Positions 45,728 to 56,048 of a stretch of 64,000 nt of DNA are shown here, piece after piece. The notes under the pieces were generated by a model, which was given only the letters and a program-made list of their open reading frames with translations, made no database searches and was not told the DNA's origin. The translations under genes were made by a program, and so were the position numbers. Source of the DNA: Sessilibacter corallicola (GTDB taxonomy: Bacteria; Pseudomonadota; Gammaproteobacteria; Pseudomonadales; Cellvibrionaceae). The stretch spans positions 1,116,001 to 1,180,000 of the forward strand of contig NZ_JAJSLX010000001.1 of assembly GCF_021290925.1 (NCBI RefSeq), in the 5' to 3' direction. Every line of letters starts with the position of its first letter. The first letter of the stretch is position 1.

Positions 45728-45773
45728 TTACAGTTTCTTTCGAAAGGGTTGAATATTGTCTTTTGCATCCGTA

Positions 45774-46949
45774 TTACAGCGGAAGCACTTGGTACTCACC
45801 ATCGACAAATACCAATTGTTGTTTACACTTCGCCGGAATATCGTCGTCTTTATCCAGCGCAGCGATTACCGAACGACCTTCATCTCGCAGACGGCGTACT
45901 GCCGACCACAAGTTTTGGTCTTCTGAATACGGAGCCCAAATTAAATTTTCTTGTCCAGATTGACTCAAGGTCAATTGGCTGACAGAAGTAATATCGACCG
46001 TAAAACCAATAGCCGCACGCGCACGCCCAAAGACCTTACCAATGCTGTCGTAGCGGCCACCGCGAGCAATCGCTTCACCGAAACCGGAAGCAAACGCCGC
46101 AAAAACAACGCCAGTGTGATAGTGATAGCCACGAACTTCGCCGAGGTCAAAGTACATATTGACGAAATTACAACGCTGACCAATGGTTTGAGCGATCTTA
46201 CTCAATTGATCGAGCGCATCGAAAATTGCCGCAGGTGCGCCTTTGAAGAACTCGCGCGCGGTATCGATAATTTCAGGACCACCGGCCAGCTCAGGCAACT
46301 TCAACAACCACTTTTTGTGTTGAGGTTTCTTCACGTGCTCATTGACCCAGCGATCAATGTCTGTGGCAGATTTTCTCTGCAACAGTTGGAAAAATTCTTG
46401 TTCTTGCTCTTTGGTGAATTCTGCCTCTTCAGCGAGCGTTCGATAAATAGCCACGTGGCCAAGATCGAGATGAAGCTTTGGCAAATCCAGCTGCTGAAGC
46501 GATTCTAAAAGCAAGGTGATGACTTCGATGTCGGATTCAACACCGGCACCACCAAATAATTCCACCCCAGCTTGCAACGGTGATCGCGTTGCCAGAGGCG
46601 TTTTTGGTTTGGTATGCAATACATGGCCTGTGTAACACAGACGACTGACACCTTCTTGAGAGAAGCTGTGTGCATCCATTCGAGCAATCTGTGGCGTAAT
46701 ATCAGCACGAATACCCATCATGCGGCCACTGAGTTGATCGGTGACTCTAAAAGTCAAAAGGTCGATGTCTTGACCGAGACCAATCAACAAAGAGTCTGTG
46801 TATTCAATCATTGGAGGGATTACTAATTCGTATCCCCAGAGACGAAAGGCATCGAGCAATTGCCGTCTCAATGATTCAATTTGATCGGCCGATTCAGGCA
46901 ATATCTCTTCAATACCGTCTGGCAGCAGCCAACGATCTTCGTAATTCAT
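45774..46949 (-). CDS. hisZ: ATP phosphoribosyltransferase regulatory subunit
   Basis: 391 residues from the ATG at 46949 (MNYEDRWLLPDGIEEILP). An ATG 15 bp upstream (46964) is also possible, but relatives begin four residues before DRWLLPDG. HisZ is a catalytically inactive paralogue of histidyl-tRNA synthetase (motif 2-like YTGHVLHTK, C-terminal RGGRYDSIGKVFGRARAAIGF). It activates the short-form HisG in histidine biosynthesis. hisG is not in the window. Its presence argues against an enteric genome. Confidence 0.95.
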   Translation of the reverse strand: MNYEDRWLLPDGIEEILPESADQIESLRRQLLDAFRLWGYELVIPPMIEYTDSLLIGLGQDIDLLTFRVTDQLSGRMMGIRADITPQIARMDAHSFSQEGVSRLCYTGHVLHTKPKTPLATRSPLQAGVELFGGAGVESDIEVITLLLESLQQLDLPKLHLDLGHVAIYRTLAEEAEFTKEQEQEFFQLLQRKSATDIDRWVNEHVKKPQHKKWLLKLPELAGGPEIIDTAREFFKGAPAAIFDALDQLSKIAQTIGQRCNFVNMYFDLGEVRGYHYHTGVVFAAFASGFGEAIARGGRYDSIGKVFGRARAAIGFTVDITSVSQLTLSQSGQENLIWAPYSEDQNLWSAVRRLRDEGRSVIAALDKDDDIPAKCKQQLVFVDGEYQVLPL

Positions 46950-47035
46950 AACAAGATTTTCCATTAGACCTTAGCGGTAATTCTGCCAAAGGCTCTTTCA
47001 TTCTTTGTGCTTATACCAGCGCGAATACTGGTGTT

Positions 47036-47224
47036 TTAGTTGCTCATTGCAATCAATAAACACACACCAACAATCATCGTGATCAATCCGCCCCATCGCA
47101 GCTGATTGTCGGGAATCGTTGCCAATTGAACGACCAATGAACGCCAGCGCCCTGGATAAATAAAAGGAAGAATTCCTTCAATAACCAACATCAAGCCAAC
47201 AGCTTGCAGAAATGTGTCCCACAT
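47036..47224 (-). CDS. yjeT: DUF2065 membrane protein (YjeT-like)
   Basis: 62 residues with two membrane helices (about 5-22 and 43-60) joined by a loop containing FIYPGRWR and LRWGGL, the DUF2065 signature. Function unknown. Its place between hflC and hisZ-purA is conserved from E. coli (yjeT) to Pseudomonas. A terminator at 47.34 kb separates it from hflC, so here it probably leads the hisZ-purA transcript. Confidence 0.93.
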   Translation of the reverse strand: MWDTFLQAVGLMLVIEGILPFIYPGRWRSLVVQLATIPDNQLRWGGLITMIVGVCLLIAMSN

Positions 47225-47333
47225 TAGAACGCGTTCCTAGAACGTGCGGTGTTCACGCCTAAATGTCTGAATTTCATAGAGCTTCTGCGAGAAGCACCTG
47301 ATAATTTTTAACCAGTGATGGGCATACAGACAC

Positions 47334-47358
47334 AAAAAAACCGGGCGCTTTGCCCGGT
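47334..47358 (-). terminator. Rho-independent terminator after hflC
   Basis: On the minus strand AACCGGGC-AAAG-CGCCCGG-TTTTTTT. The GC-rich stem and T-run end about 45 bp after the hflC stop, closing the hfq-hfl transcript. Confidence 0.92.
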
Positions 47359-47404
47359 TTGTCTGATTTTACCACGTGTAAAAGCGTTTTGTTTAGCTTT
47401 TAGC

Positions 47405-48286
47405 TTAGTTTTTCTGCACGCCGTTAGGATCGTTTAGGTAACGGAAGAATTCGCTTTCTGGATCAACCAGCAGTAAATCACCGCGACCTTTGAAAGTCTC
47501 TTTATAGGCTCGAAGGCTGCGTAAGAAACTGTAGAACTCAGGATCTTGATTGTAGGCTTCTGCGTATATAGCTGCCGCTTTAGCATCGCCTTCACCGCGA
47601 AGGAATTCAGCATCACGATAGGCTTCTGCTTCAATCACCGCTTTTTGACGATCGGCATCGGCTTGAATCACTTCTGCTTGCTCGCGGCCTTTAGCCCGGT
47701 GTTCACGCGCTTCACGCTCACGTTCGGAGGTCATACGACGGAATACAGACTCACTGACATCATCGGGCAAATCGATACGTTTAACGCGAACGTCAACCAC
47801 TTCAATTCCCAAACTGGAGTTAGTGAATTCATTCAAAGCGTTAGTCAAATCAGTCATTAGCTGATCGCGTTCACCAGAAACCACTTCAAGCAAACTGCGT
47901 TGAGCAAACTGGTTACGCAAACCTTCGTTGATTCGTTGCGCAAGCAATGTTTCAGCACGCAACTCGTCACCGTTGGTTGACGTGTAATAGGTGTTCACAT
48001 CGCGAATTCGCCATTTAGCGAACGAATCCACCATCATGCCTTTTTTCTCGACCGTCAAAAAGCGTTCAGGACGAGCGTCAAAGGTTAAGACACGGGCATC
48101 AAATTTTCGCACTTGATGAACAAATGGAATCTTGAAGTGAAGACCGGGTTTAATGTCCGCTCGATCCAATGCACCGAACTGCAATAGCACCGCACGCTCA
48201 GTCTCTTTCACGATGTAGATACTGTTCGAGGCAATAACCACTCCGATAAAAACAACAATGGCTATAGCAAGTGATTTAGGACTCAT
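47405..48286 (-). CDS. hflC: FtsH protease modulator HflC
   Basis: 293 residues. An N-terminal membrane anchor (about 4-24) and a prohibitin/SPFH domain (VKETERAVLLQFG, then the C-terminal helix AEVIQADADRQKAVIEAEAYRDAEFLRGEG). HflC with HflK forms a large periplasmic cage around FtsH and limits its access to membrane substrates. The start codon overlaps the hflK stop by one base (TAATG), giving coupled synthesis of the two partners. Confidence 0.97.
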   Translation of the reverse strand: MSPKSLAIAIVVFIGVVIASNSIYIVKETERAVLLQFGALDRADIKPGLHFKIPFVHQVRKFDARVLTFDARPERFLTVEKKGMMVDSFAKWRIRDVNTYYTSTNGDELRAETLLAQRINEGLRNQFAQRSLLEVVSGERDQLMTDLTNALNEFTNSSLGIEVVDVRVKRIDLPDDVSESVFRRMTSEREREAREHRAKGREQAEVIQADADRQKAVIEAEAYRDAEFLRGEGDAKAAAIYAEAYNQDPEFYSFLRSLRAYKETFKGRGDLLLVDPESEFFRYLNDPNGVQKN

Positions 48287-49437
48287 TATCGGCTCCCCCG
48301 GGTTGGACGTGTATTTATGTTTTCACGACGAATTCGCTCAATAGCTTGATCAGTAATCTGTCGAAGAACATCAGGAGATAATTGCTGGGATCGAGTAATA
48401 CTGGTATTCGATTGGTCGAAGATTTTATCCAACGGCAAATACATCATATTGTTACCGCCTTCCACATCAACCAAGATCTTAGAACTGCTTGCCATCACTT
48501 GCTGAACCGTTTCGATGTACAAACGCTCACGAGTAACTTCCGGCGCCTTCGCGTATTCAGTTAACAGGTTTTTAAAGCGTGTCGCCTCACCTTCTGCCTG
48601 AGCCACAATACGATCGCGATATGCGTTGGCTTCTTCGATGGTTCTTTGTGCAGCACCACGTGCCTCTGGGATAATTCCGTTTGCGTATGTTTGCGCTTCG
48701 TTCTTCAAGCGCTCTTCGTCTTCACGCGCGCGGTTCACGTCATCGAATGCCGCCTGAACTTCTTGCGGTGGCGAAGATTCTTCAACGTTGACTTTGTCGA
48801 CCAAAATACCGGTCGTGTAGGAATCCAAGTACTGCTGCAAACGCGCTTGAACATCAACCGCGATCGCTTCACGACCTTCGGTTAGCACTTCGTGCATCAC
48901 GCTTGAACCAACCACATGACGCAATGCTGATTCTGTCGCCTGCTGTAAGCTGAGCTCTGGCTCGCGAACATTGAGGACAAAATCTCGGGCATCATTGATC
49001 ACATACTGAGCAGAAAGCTGAATATCGACGATATTCAAGTCTTCGGTCAACATGGTGCCTTTGCTGGAATGGAAACGCTTACGGGTAACGTTAACTTTGG
49101 TTACCTGATCAATAAGGGGTGGGTTCCATTGTAAGCCCGCACCTTTGGTCTGGTTAAATACACCCAAACGCAAAATTACGGCTTTTTCTTGTTCGTTTAC
49201 CTGGTAAATACCTGATGCGAAGTAAACAACAACAGCAATCAGAATGATGAGCCCAATCGGTAGTTTTCCGAGTGACGGTACATTGTTACCGGTGCCGTTT
49301 GGTTTTTTATTTCCAAATACGCCGTTGAGCTTCTCTTGGAATTTTTTTAGGGCTTCGTCCAAATCTGGCGGTCCATCTCCACCACGTTTTCCACCCCAGG
49401 GATCTTGGTTATTTCCACCCGGTTCATTCCAGGCCAT
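48286..49437 (-). CDS. hflK: FtsH protease modulator HflK
   Basis: 383 residues. A Gly/Pro/Asp-rich cytosolic N-terminus (MAWNEPGGNNQDPWGGK), one membrane helix (about 58-76), the SPFH domain (GIYQVNEQEKAVILRLG), and the long helix with EEANAYRDRIVAQAEGEATRF. Partner of HflC in the FtsH regulatory cage. Starts 180 bp after hflX, in the E. coli-like order hfq-hflX-hflK-hflC. Confidence 0.97.
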   Translation of the reverse strand: MAWNEPGGNNQDPWGGKRGGDGPPDLDEALKKFQEKLNGVFGNKKPNGTGNNVPSLGKLPIGLIILIAVVVYFASGIYQVNEQEKAVILRLGVFNQTKGAGLQWNPPLIDQVTKVNVTRKRFHSSKGTMLTEDLNIVDIQLSAQYVINDARDFVLNVREPELSLQQATESALRHVVGSSVMHEVLTEGREAIAVDVQARLQQYLDSYTTGILVDKVNVEESSPPQEVQAAFDDVNRAREDEERLKNEAQTYANGIIPEARGAAQRTIEEANAYRDRIVAQAEGEATRFKNLLTEYAKAPEVTRERLYIETVQQVMASSSKILVDVEGGNNMMYLPLDKIFDQSNTSITRSQQLSPDVLRQITDQAIERIRRENINTRPTRGSR

Positions 49438-49617
49438 AAAGCTCTCCGTTTATTCTGCAAGCGAATCTATTGTTATGTAAAAATTTCGTTGTCCGTAAGA
49501 ACAATTCCTGCCACGAGACAAAACAGGACAGAATTTTAGCAAGCGCTACAGTGAATTTTCACTACTTATCTGTAATTTAGATTGCAAAGTTAAAACTATA
49601 TTCAGATTTGCAACCGA

Positions 49618-50910
49618 TCAACCTGCCCATTTAAGTTCTGACCATTGGTGATTGGTATGACTAAGGATACGCATTAAGTCAGGTTTTGGGATGCGTAAAC
49701 GCACGATACTGCTGCCGTCGTCGGTAAAGTCCTCACTCACGATAGCATGCTGTTGGTACAACCGAGATCGCAATGAAGCCTGATTTGGTGCCAAACACAG
49801 AGAACCGTCGACTAATTCAACCGCCAAACATTCAGACAGCGCTTGCTTCAAAAGCGTTTGTCCTTCTCCAGTTTGCGCCGACAACCAAACCGCAACAGGC
49901 TTGTTGTTTTCATCTCGATCGATACGCCCGCATGCCGACTCCAGCAAATCTATCTTGTTATAGATTTTCAACGTCGGTACAGCTTCGGCATCAATTTCCT
50001 CGAGCACCTTGTTCACTTCATCAATGTTGCGATCCCGTTCGGGGTCAGCGCAATCGATAATGTGCAGGAGTAAATCAGAATTTGAGGCCTCTTCTAACGT
50101 AGCGCGAAAAGATTCCACCAACCGGTGCGGCAGGTGACTGATAAAACCTACGGTATCGGCTAAAACGCAAGAACCGATGTCGGCAAGCTCTAGGCGACGC
50201 ATGGTCGGGTCTAGGGTCGCAAACAACTGATCTTGTGCGTAAACATCGGAATCCGTGAGAGAGTTAAACAGTGTCGATTTACCGGCATTGGTGTAACCCA
50301 CCAAAGACACCGTTGGCACACTGTTTCGGGTTCGCGCTCGACGGCCGTGTTCACGTGTCTTTCGAACTTTATCCAAACGCGCCTTAATCGACTTAATTCT
50401 AGCGCGTAAAAGACGACGGTCTGTTTCTAATTGCGTTTCACCAGGTCCACGCAGACCAATACCACCTTTTTGTCGCTCAAGGTGAGTCCAGCCTCGCACA
50501 AGACGCGTTGACATGTGTTCAAGCTGAGCCAGCTCAACTTGTAACTTACCTTCGTGCGTGCGGGCACGTTGAGCAAAAATATCCAAAATCAAACCAGTGC
50601 GATCAAGTACGCGACATTTCAGTTCTTTTTCGATATTGCGCTCTTGGCTTGGCGATAAGCTGTGATTGAAAATCACCAACTGGACTTCATTAGCAACAAC
50701 AATGTCTCGCAACTCATTGAGCTTTCCCGAACCCATAAAATACCGTGGCTCAGGTTTATCGCGAGAACCAGTGATTAGAGTTAAGGGATCAGCACCAGCA
50801 GACAGTGCCAGCTCTTCGAATTCGCGAGGATCGTCGGGCTCTTGTTGATGACTAAATTGCAAGTGAACGAGTACAGCCAATTCACCCGACTTAGGACGTT
50901 CAAAAAACAA
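49618..50910 (-). CDS. hflX: Ribosome-associated GTPase HflX
   Basis: 430 residues. The glycine-rich linker RQKGGIGLRGPGETQLETDRR precedes the G domain: G1 GYTNAGKST, G3 DTVGFI, G4 NKIDLL. HflX binds the 50S subunit and splits stalled or heat-damaged 70S ribosomes. The first residues (MFFERPKSGE) suit the family. It is 63 bp after hfq, and that gap holds an 8-bp hairpin (ACTTGTGC/GCACAAGT, 50938-50965) with no T-run on this strand. Confidence 0.97.
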   Translation of the reverse strand: MFFERPKSGELAVLVHLQFSHQQEPDDPREFEELALSAGADPLTLITGSRDKPEPRYFMGSGKLNELRDIVVANEVQLVIFNHSLSPSQERNIEKELKCRVLDRTGLILDIFAQRARTHEGKLQVELAQLEHMSTRLVRGWTHLERQKGGIGLRGPGETQLETDRRLLRARIKSIKARLDKVRKTREHGRRARTRNSVPTVSLVGYTNAGKSTLFNSLTDSDVYAQDQLFATLDPTMRRLELADIGSCVLADTVGFISHLPHRLVESFRATLEEASNSDLLLHIIDCADPERDRNIDEVNKVLEEIDAEAVPTLKIYNKIDLLESACGRIDRDENNKPVAVWLSAQTGEGQTLLKQALSECLAVELVDGSLCLAPNQASLRSRLYQQHAIVSEDFTDDGSSIVRLRIPKPDLMRILSHTNHQWSELKWAG

Positions 50911-50973
50911 AGAAGCGATTACCTCTCAGGGTTTGAGACTTGTGCCGAACCCAATCAGCACAAGTTTTTACGA

Positions 50974-51234
50974 TTATGATTCTTCAGATTCCGATTCTTC
51001 AGGATTAGTTGGATTCAACATAGGTACACGTACTGCGCGTGAAGGCACGATGGTAGAAATTGCGTGCTTGTATACCATCTGACTTACCGTGTTTTTCAAC
51101 AACACAACGAACTGATCAAACGATTCGACCTGGCCTTGAAGCTTAATGCCATTTACAAGATAAATGGATACTGGAATACGCTCTTTTCTTAGAACGTTTA
51201 AATAAGGGTCTTGTAGGCTATGCCCTTTTGACAT
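50974..51234 (-). CDS. hfq: RNA chaperone Hfq
   Basis: 86 residues. Sm1 region [27 protein letters not shown] and the Sm2 motif [12 protein letters not shown]. The hexamer pairs small RNAs with target mRNAs. The C-terminal tail is short and acidic ([13 protein letters not shown]), shorter than the E. coli tail, which can affect RNA release. The gene follows miaA by 142 bp, the standard order. Confidence 0.98.
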   Translation of the reverse strand: MSKGHSLQDPYLNVLRKERIPVSIYLVNGIKLQGQVESFDQFVVLLKNTVSQMVYKHAISTIVPSRAVRVPMLNPTNPEESESEES

Positions 51235-51376
51235 AATTATTCTCCTAATAAGTAAACTTAAAACGTAATCAACTTAAATTCCGCACCAACACAAATAAGC
51301 CGTGTAAAGTTTTAAGAATTCAAAACAATTGATTACAAGCGTAACAACTGACACGAGCAACTAATAAGTAACATCA

Positions 51377-52354
51377 TTATATGGCGAACTGCTCTATAAT
51401 TTTCAAGGCTTTAACAATAATTTGTTGACTTGGTATTAAATTACCGTCGTTATCATCGATATAAAGCCAGTATAGCGGGTCTTTCCAGCCACGCAGCCAG
51501 GTCAATTGGCGCTTGGCCAGTTGCCTTGTGGCAATCACTGCTTTTTCATGGGCCTGTTCTAGAGAACTCTCACCTGAGCAGTAGTTCCAAAATTGTCGAT
51601 AACCGACCGCACGAATGGCCGGCAAGTTTTCATTGAGATCGCCGCGCTGATAGAGGGATTCAATTTCTTCGATAAATCCCAGCTCAAGCATTTGCTGAAA
51701 ACGCAAAGCAATCCTTTCATGCAACAGACTTCGGTCGTTTGCTCCAATAGCAAACTGAGCGATTTGGTAGTTCTGTAAAAATTCGTTGTGCTTCGCTTGA
51801 TTCTCCCTTAACTCAGTCATGGTTTTGCCACTGGATAAATACACTTCCAGGGCGCGGCTCAACCGCTGTGAGTGATTCGGGTGTATCTCTTTGGCGCTGA
51901 TCGGATCAACTTCTGCCAAGCGTCGATGGATTTCGGGCCAACCTTTTTCTAAAGCAATAGATTCAATATACGCTCTAACGTCGTCATTGGTTGCTGGCAT
52001 TTGTGCCAGTCCATCCAAAAAAGATCGGAAATACATCATAGTGCCGCCAACCAGAACGGGAATATTTCCTCGCTCGGTGATGGCTCGCATCGCTTGCTCT
52101 GCCTGCTCACAAAAATCAGCAACACTGAAAGGCACACTAGGATCGCACACATCAATCAAATGATGAGGCACACGAGACATTTCTTCAGCCGTGGGTTTTG
52201 CCGAACCAATATTGAGTTCTCGATAGACCAAAGCAGAATCAACACTGATGATTTCTATTGGAAAATAGTCTGCTAGTGACAGTGCCAACGCCGTTTTACC
52301 AGAGGCGGTTGGTCCCATAATGAAAATAGCGAAATTAGAAGGGAGTTTTTTCAC
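51377..52354 (-). CDS. miaA: tRNA dimethylallyltransferase
   Basis: 325 residues. It transfers the isopentenyl group to A37 of tRNAs reading UNN codons. P-loop GPTASGKTALAL, then SVDSALVYRELNIGSAKP and the substrate motif RAVGYRQFW. It begins 11 bp after the mutL stop and shares its transcript. Confidence 0.97.
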   Translation of the reverse strand: MKKLPSNFAIFIMGPTASGKTALALSLADYFPIEIISVDSALVYRELNIGSAKPTAEEMSRVPHHLIDVCDPSVPFSVADFCEQAEQAMRAITERGNIPVLVGGTMMYFRSFLDGLAQMPATNDDVRAYIESIALEKGWPEIHRRLAEVDPISAKEIHPNHSQRLSRALEVYLSSGKTMTELRENQAKHNEFLQNYQIAQFAIGANDRSLLHERIALRFQQMLELGFIEEIESLYQRGDLNENLPAIRAVGYRQFWNYCSGESSLEQAHEKAVIATRQLAKRQLTWLRGWKDPLYWLYIDDNDGNLIPSQQIIVKALKIIEQFAI

Positions 52355-52365
52355 GGAATATTTAT

Positions 52366-54327
52366 TTACTGCCCACGCAAAAAGAGTTTATCTAACTCAG
52401 ATAATGATTGTACCGCCCAAGTGGGACGACCATGATTACATTGCCCGCTGCGTTCTGTAATTTCCATATCTCGAAGCAACGCGTTCATTTCAGCCAACGT
52501 TAATTTGCGATTTGCCCGCACAGAACCATGACAAGCAATGGTACCCAAAATCTCGTTAATGTGTTGGCGGATTCGTTTACTGCTGCCGTAGACTTTTATA
52601 TCGGCCAGAACATCGCGAACTAACTGAGTCACATCCGCTTTTTGCAATAAAACGGGTACTTGCCGAACGACGACGGTTTCTGGCCCAGCGCGCTGAATTT
52701 CAAAACCCAACTGCGAAAAAATATCGCTGTGTGTATCGGCCAAATCGGCTTCGGATTCGCTCACTGCAATCGACTCAGGCACCAACAGAGGTTGTGCCTT
52801 AATGCTTTGCTGATCAAATGCCTGCTTCATTCGTTCGTAGGTAATTCGTTCATGAGCTGCGTGCATGTCTACAATCACCAAGCCTTGCGCATTTTCAGCC
52901 AGAATATAAATCCCCTTTAACTGCGCAATGGCAAAACCCAACGGTGGAATTTCCTGATCATCGACACGATTTATATCCGGCGAATGAGCTGTTCCTTTCG
53001 GAGCAAGGGCCGAGTACGCCGATATCTGCTCTTCGACTTTGTTGCCGGAGAACCCATTTTGGGAAAAATTCGCGGGTTTTGGAGAGAACAACGAAGGCGC
53101 TGCTTGAGAGTGAGACGATTCAGATGGAGGTGCTTGTTGCTGAATCTCTTTTCCGTTTGAAAATGCTTGTGCTGGTTCGGAAAACGCCGTTTGCGCGGAA
53201 GCCTTAGAGAAACTCAGACTGTTTTGCCCAGCAAACTCTCCGGTCGTATCCGGTGTTGGGGGTTGCTTCTCGTTGGTATTGGCAGAATCTAAGACGCTCT
53301 CCTCAGATTTCGCCAATTGATGCTCGGGTCTTACATCGGCCAAGGCGTGGTGCAAACTGCGATAAAGAAAATCATGCACTACGCGACCATCGCGAAACCG
53401 AACCTCATGCTTAGTTGGGTGTACATTTACATCAACGTTGGCGGGGTCTAATTCCAAATACAACACAAACGCCGGATGGCGGCCGTGATACAAAACATCT
53501 TGATACGCTTGCCGCACAGCGTGTGAAACCAAGCGATCACGAATGGCTCTGCCATTAACGTAAAAATACTGCAAATCCGCTTGTGAGCGCGAAAAGCTCG
53601 GCAGTGCCACCCACCCCCACAAGCGCAAACCCGTTCGTTCGATATCGATGGCAACGGCATTGTCCATAAACCCGGCACCACAGATTTGCGCCACGCGACG
53701 TTCTTTTTCCAGGGTTTGCTCGGCTTTACGAAAGCTGTGTATTAATCGGCTGTTGTGACGCAAATGAAAACCGACATCAAATCGAGATAACGCTAAGCCT
53801 TTAACAATATCTTCGATGCGGTTGTATTCTGTTTTTTCGGTGCGTAAAAATTTTCGCCGCGCGGGAGTGTTAAAAAATAAATCTCGAACCTCCACCGATG
53901 TGCCTTGCGGGTGTGCCGCTGGAGCAAGTTCGGTCTCCATATCTCGGCCTTCGCACTTCGCTTGCCAAGCCGCAGACTCACCCGTATTACTGGTTAAGGT
54001 TAGGCGTGACACTGAACTGATTGAAGCCAAAGCCTCGCCGCGAAATCCCAAGCTCGCAACGGCCTCTAAATCGTCGAGGTGATAAATTTTACTGGTGGCG
54101 TGACGGCTCAGTGCCAGCGGCAAATCGTCTTTTTCAATGCCGTTGCCGTCATCGCGCACGCGCATGAGTTTTACGCCGCCTTGCTCAATGTCGATTTGTA
54201 ATTGTTGCGCGCCCGCATCGAGGCTGTTCTCCAACAACTCTTTGATGACAGAGGCTGGACGTTCAACCACTTCTCCTGCGGCAATCTGGTTGGCAAGACG
54301 AGGCGAAAGGAGACGAATTTTACTCAT
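52366..54327 (-). CDS. mutL: DNA mismatch repair protein MutL
   Basis: 653 residues. GHKL ATPase N-terminus: [29 protein letters not shown] Ser/Gln/Pro-rich linker (about 340-460) leads to the C-terminal dimerisation domain. That domain has [12 protein letters not shown] (about residues 486-497), which keeps the HA(X)2E(X)4E pattern of the endonuclease site, and CNHGRPT near the end. These sites are absent from E. coli MutL, so this MutL is probably a nicking endonuclease and the genome may lack MutH. Confidence 0.96.
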   Translation of the reverse strand: MSKIRLLSPRLANQIAAGEVVERPASVIKELLENSLDAGAQQLQIDIEQGGVKLMRVRDDGNGIEKDDLPLALSRHATSKIYHLDDLEAVASLGFRGEALASISSVSRLTLTSNTGESAAWQAKCEGRDMETELAPAAHPQGTSVEVRDLFFNTPARRKFLRTEKTEYNRIEDIVKGLALSRFDVGFHLRHNSRLIHSFRKAEQTLEKERRVAQICGAGFMDNAVAIDIERTGLRLWGWVALPSFSRSQADLQYFYVNGRAIRDRLVSHAVRQAYQDVLYHGRHPAFVLYLELDPANVDVNVHPTKHEVRFRDGRVVHDFLYRSLHHALADVRPEHQLAKSEESVLDSANTNEKQPPTPDTTGEFAGQNSLSFSKASAQTAFSEPAQAFSNGKEIQQQAPPSESSHSQAAPSLFSPKPANFSQNGFSGNKVEEQISAYSALAPKGTAHSPDINRVDDQEIPPLGFAIAQLKGIYILAENAQGLVIVDMHAAHERITYERMKQAFDQQSIKAQPLLVPESIAVSESEADLADTHSDIFSQLGFEIQRAGPETVVVRQVPVLLQKADVTQLVRDVLADIKVYGSSKRIRQHINEILGTIACHGSVRANRKLTLAEMNALLRDMEITERSGQCNHGRPTWAVQSLSELDKLFLRGQ

Positions 54328-54493
54328 GCATTGGGGCCTATTAACACGCTTGGGTTAATTCTACCGGAGGAAGATTTTTCGCCCAAGTATGACAGATACA
54401 AACCTGGCGAATAACAGCAACGATTTCATTCAAAGCCGCGTGAAAGGCTTGATGAATTTAACAAGAGGGCGAAACCCCAGAAGGAATGAGTGT

Positions 54494-55849
54494 TTACGTT
54501 GAAGGAATCTTTAACTTTTGACCAACACGGATGACATCGCTTCGTAAACCGTTGTGACGACGCAGAGCCGTTACCGAGACATTGTGTTTGCGAGCAATGG
54601 TCGACAAGGTATCGCCGCGTGCAATCACATAATCGGAATCACCGTTGCTCTGGCGCCAAGCAACGTAACTTCCCGCAGGTGGTGAACGATAAAAATACGA
54701 CTTAATACCATTAAAAATCTGCCGCGCCATTTTCTTACGGTAAGCACGACTTGAGAGCTTTTTTGCCTCTCCCGGATTTGAAATAAAACCGGTTTCAACC
54801 AAAATGGAAGGCACATCGGGTGACTTTAACACCACAAAACCCGCCTGCTCGACGTGAGATTTATGCAGCCGTGCAACCTTAGACATTTCTCCGAGGACAT
54901 CGGTGCCCACTTCCAAGCTTGAGGTCAACGTCGCTTTCATAAATAAATCGACCAACACACTCTGCACATCGGGGCTTTTACCTTCCAAATTAACGTTGGT
55001 AACGCCGCCAATTAAATCTGCGTCATTTTCTTTTTGCGCTAAAAATCGAGCGGTTTCGGAGGTCGCACCTCGGTGAGAAAGGGCAAAAACAGAGGCACCG
55101 TTTGCCTGCGGGCTCGTAAAGGCGTCGGCGTGAATCGACACAAACAAATCCGCGCGCTGTTTACGGGCGAAATCGCGGCGCTTGTGCAAAGGTACATAGT
55201 AATCACCATCGCGCACGAGCTTAGCGGTAAAGCCGCGTTCTTTATCAATGAGCTTGGCAAGCTCACGGCTGATGTCCAACACTACGTCTTTTTCGTACAG
55301 TTTTTTTCGACCTACTGCACCTGGGTCTTCACCGCCGTGTCCAGCATCGATAACAACAATAATATCGCGCTTGGATTCGGATCGATTTTCGACGGTTTTA
55401 ACGGTCTTTACCGTGGATTTAATTTCATCGCTTAAATCAATCACCAATCGATCGGATTTACCGCTTTGACGTGCCAAAACAAAACTGCGCGGTTTCACTT
55501 TACCGCTCAGATCTAAAACAATGCGTAAGTCAGATTCATTTCGTGCGGCGCTGCGCACCCGTTTGATGGGAGTATTTTCAAGATTCAGCGCTTTAATATC
55601 GGCATTAAGCTGAGTGTCGGAAAGATCAATAACAATTCGAGCGGGAGATTCTAGACTGAACAGCCGATGCTCAACGGGTTGGCTCAAATCCAACACAATG
55701 CGAGTGTTATCGGGTGCTCGCCACAATCGAACACCGTCCACCGAAACCGAAGCGTGGGCAACATCAGCGATAAAAAATGCACACAGGCATAGGCTGACAA
55801 AGGTATAAAGTTGCCAACAGAAATTCGGTTTCGTATCTCGACTCAACAT
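54494..55849 (-). CDS. amiC: N-acetylmuramoyl-L-alanine amidase with AMIN and LysM domains
   Basis: About 451 residues from the ATG at 55849; an upstream TTG (55876) is possible. A signal sequence (about 12-35) is followed by an AMIN domain (VSVDGVRLWRAPDNTRIVLDLS), the Amidase_3 zinc domain (VVIDAGHGGEDPG with His, SIHADAF, LVETGFISNP with the catalytic Glu), and a C-terminal LysM (YVIARGDTLSTIARKHNVS). It cuts the stem peptide from MurNAc at the septum, which helps daughter cells separate. The gene is placed as amiB in E. coli, but the AMIN-plus-LysM layout fits AmiB/AmiC of Pseudomonas. Confidence 0.92.
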   Translation of the reverse strand: MLSRDTKPNFCWQLYTFVSLCLCAFFIADVAHASVSVDGVRLWRAPDNTRIVLDLSQPVEHRLFSLESPARIVIDLSDTQLNADIKALNLENTPIKRVRSAARNESDLRIVLDLSGKVKPRSFVLARQSGKSDRLVIDLSDEIKSTVKTVKTVENRSESKRDIIVVIDAGHGGEDPGAVGRKKLYEKDVVLDISRELAKLIDKERGFTAKLVRDGDYYVPLHKRRDFARKQRADLFVSIHADAFTSPQANGASVFALSHRGATSETARFLAQKENDADLIGGVTNVNLEGKSPDVQSVLVDLFMKATLTSSLEVGTDVLGEMSKVARLHKSHVEQAGFVVLKSPDVPSILVETGFISNPGEAKKLSSRAYRKKMARQIFNGIKSYFYRSPPAGSYVAWRQSNGDSDYVIARGDTLSTIARKHNVSVTALRRHNGLRSDVIRVGQKLKIPST

Positions 55850-56048
55850 ATCAATATAGACATCCGTAACACCCAATTAAACAACGCCAACTCATCAAGA
55901 ACGCAAGTATTACGTTGTTTAACGTACTGAGAATCCTCTCAATAAAATTAGTTCGCTATTCTTTAGTGTGTTGTGTTTCTATGAGTTTCGCAAATTTATT
56001 GATCAATTTTCCTTCAGAAACAAAAACCGTGGCTCGCTTGCAAACACG

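Noticed and set aside
45951-46508. 185-codon frame antisense to hisZ
   Set aside because: hisZ on the other strand is a clear full-length family member; the antisense product has no similarity.
50938-50965. Hairpin between hfq and hflX as a terminator
   Set aside because: The T-run is on the wrong strand for these genes; noted only as a hairpin.
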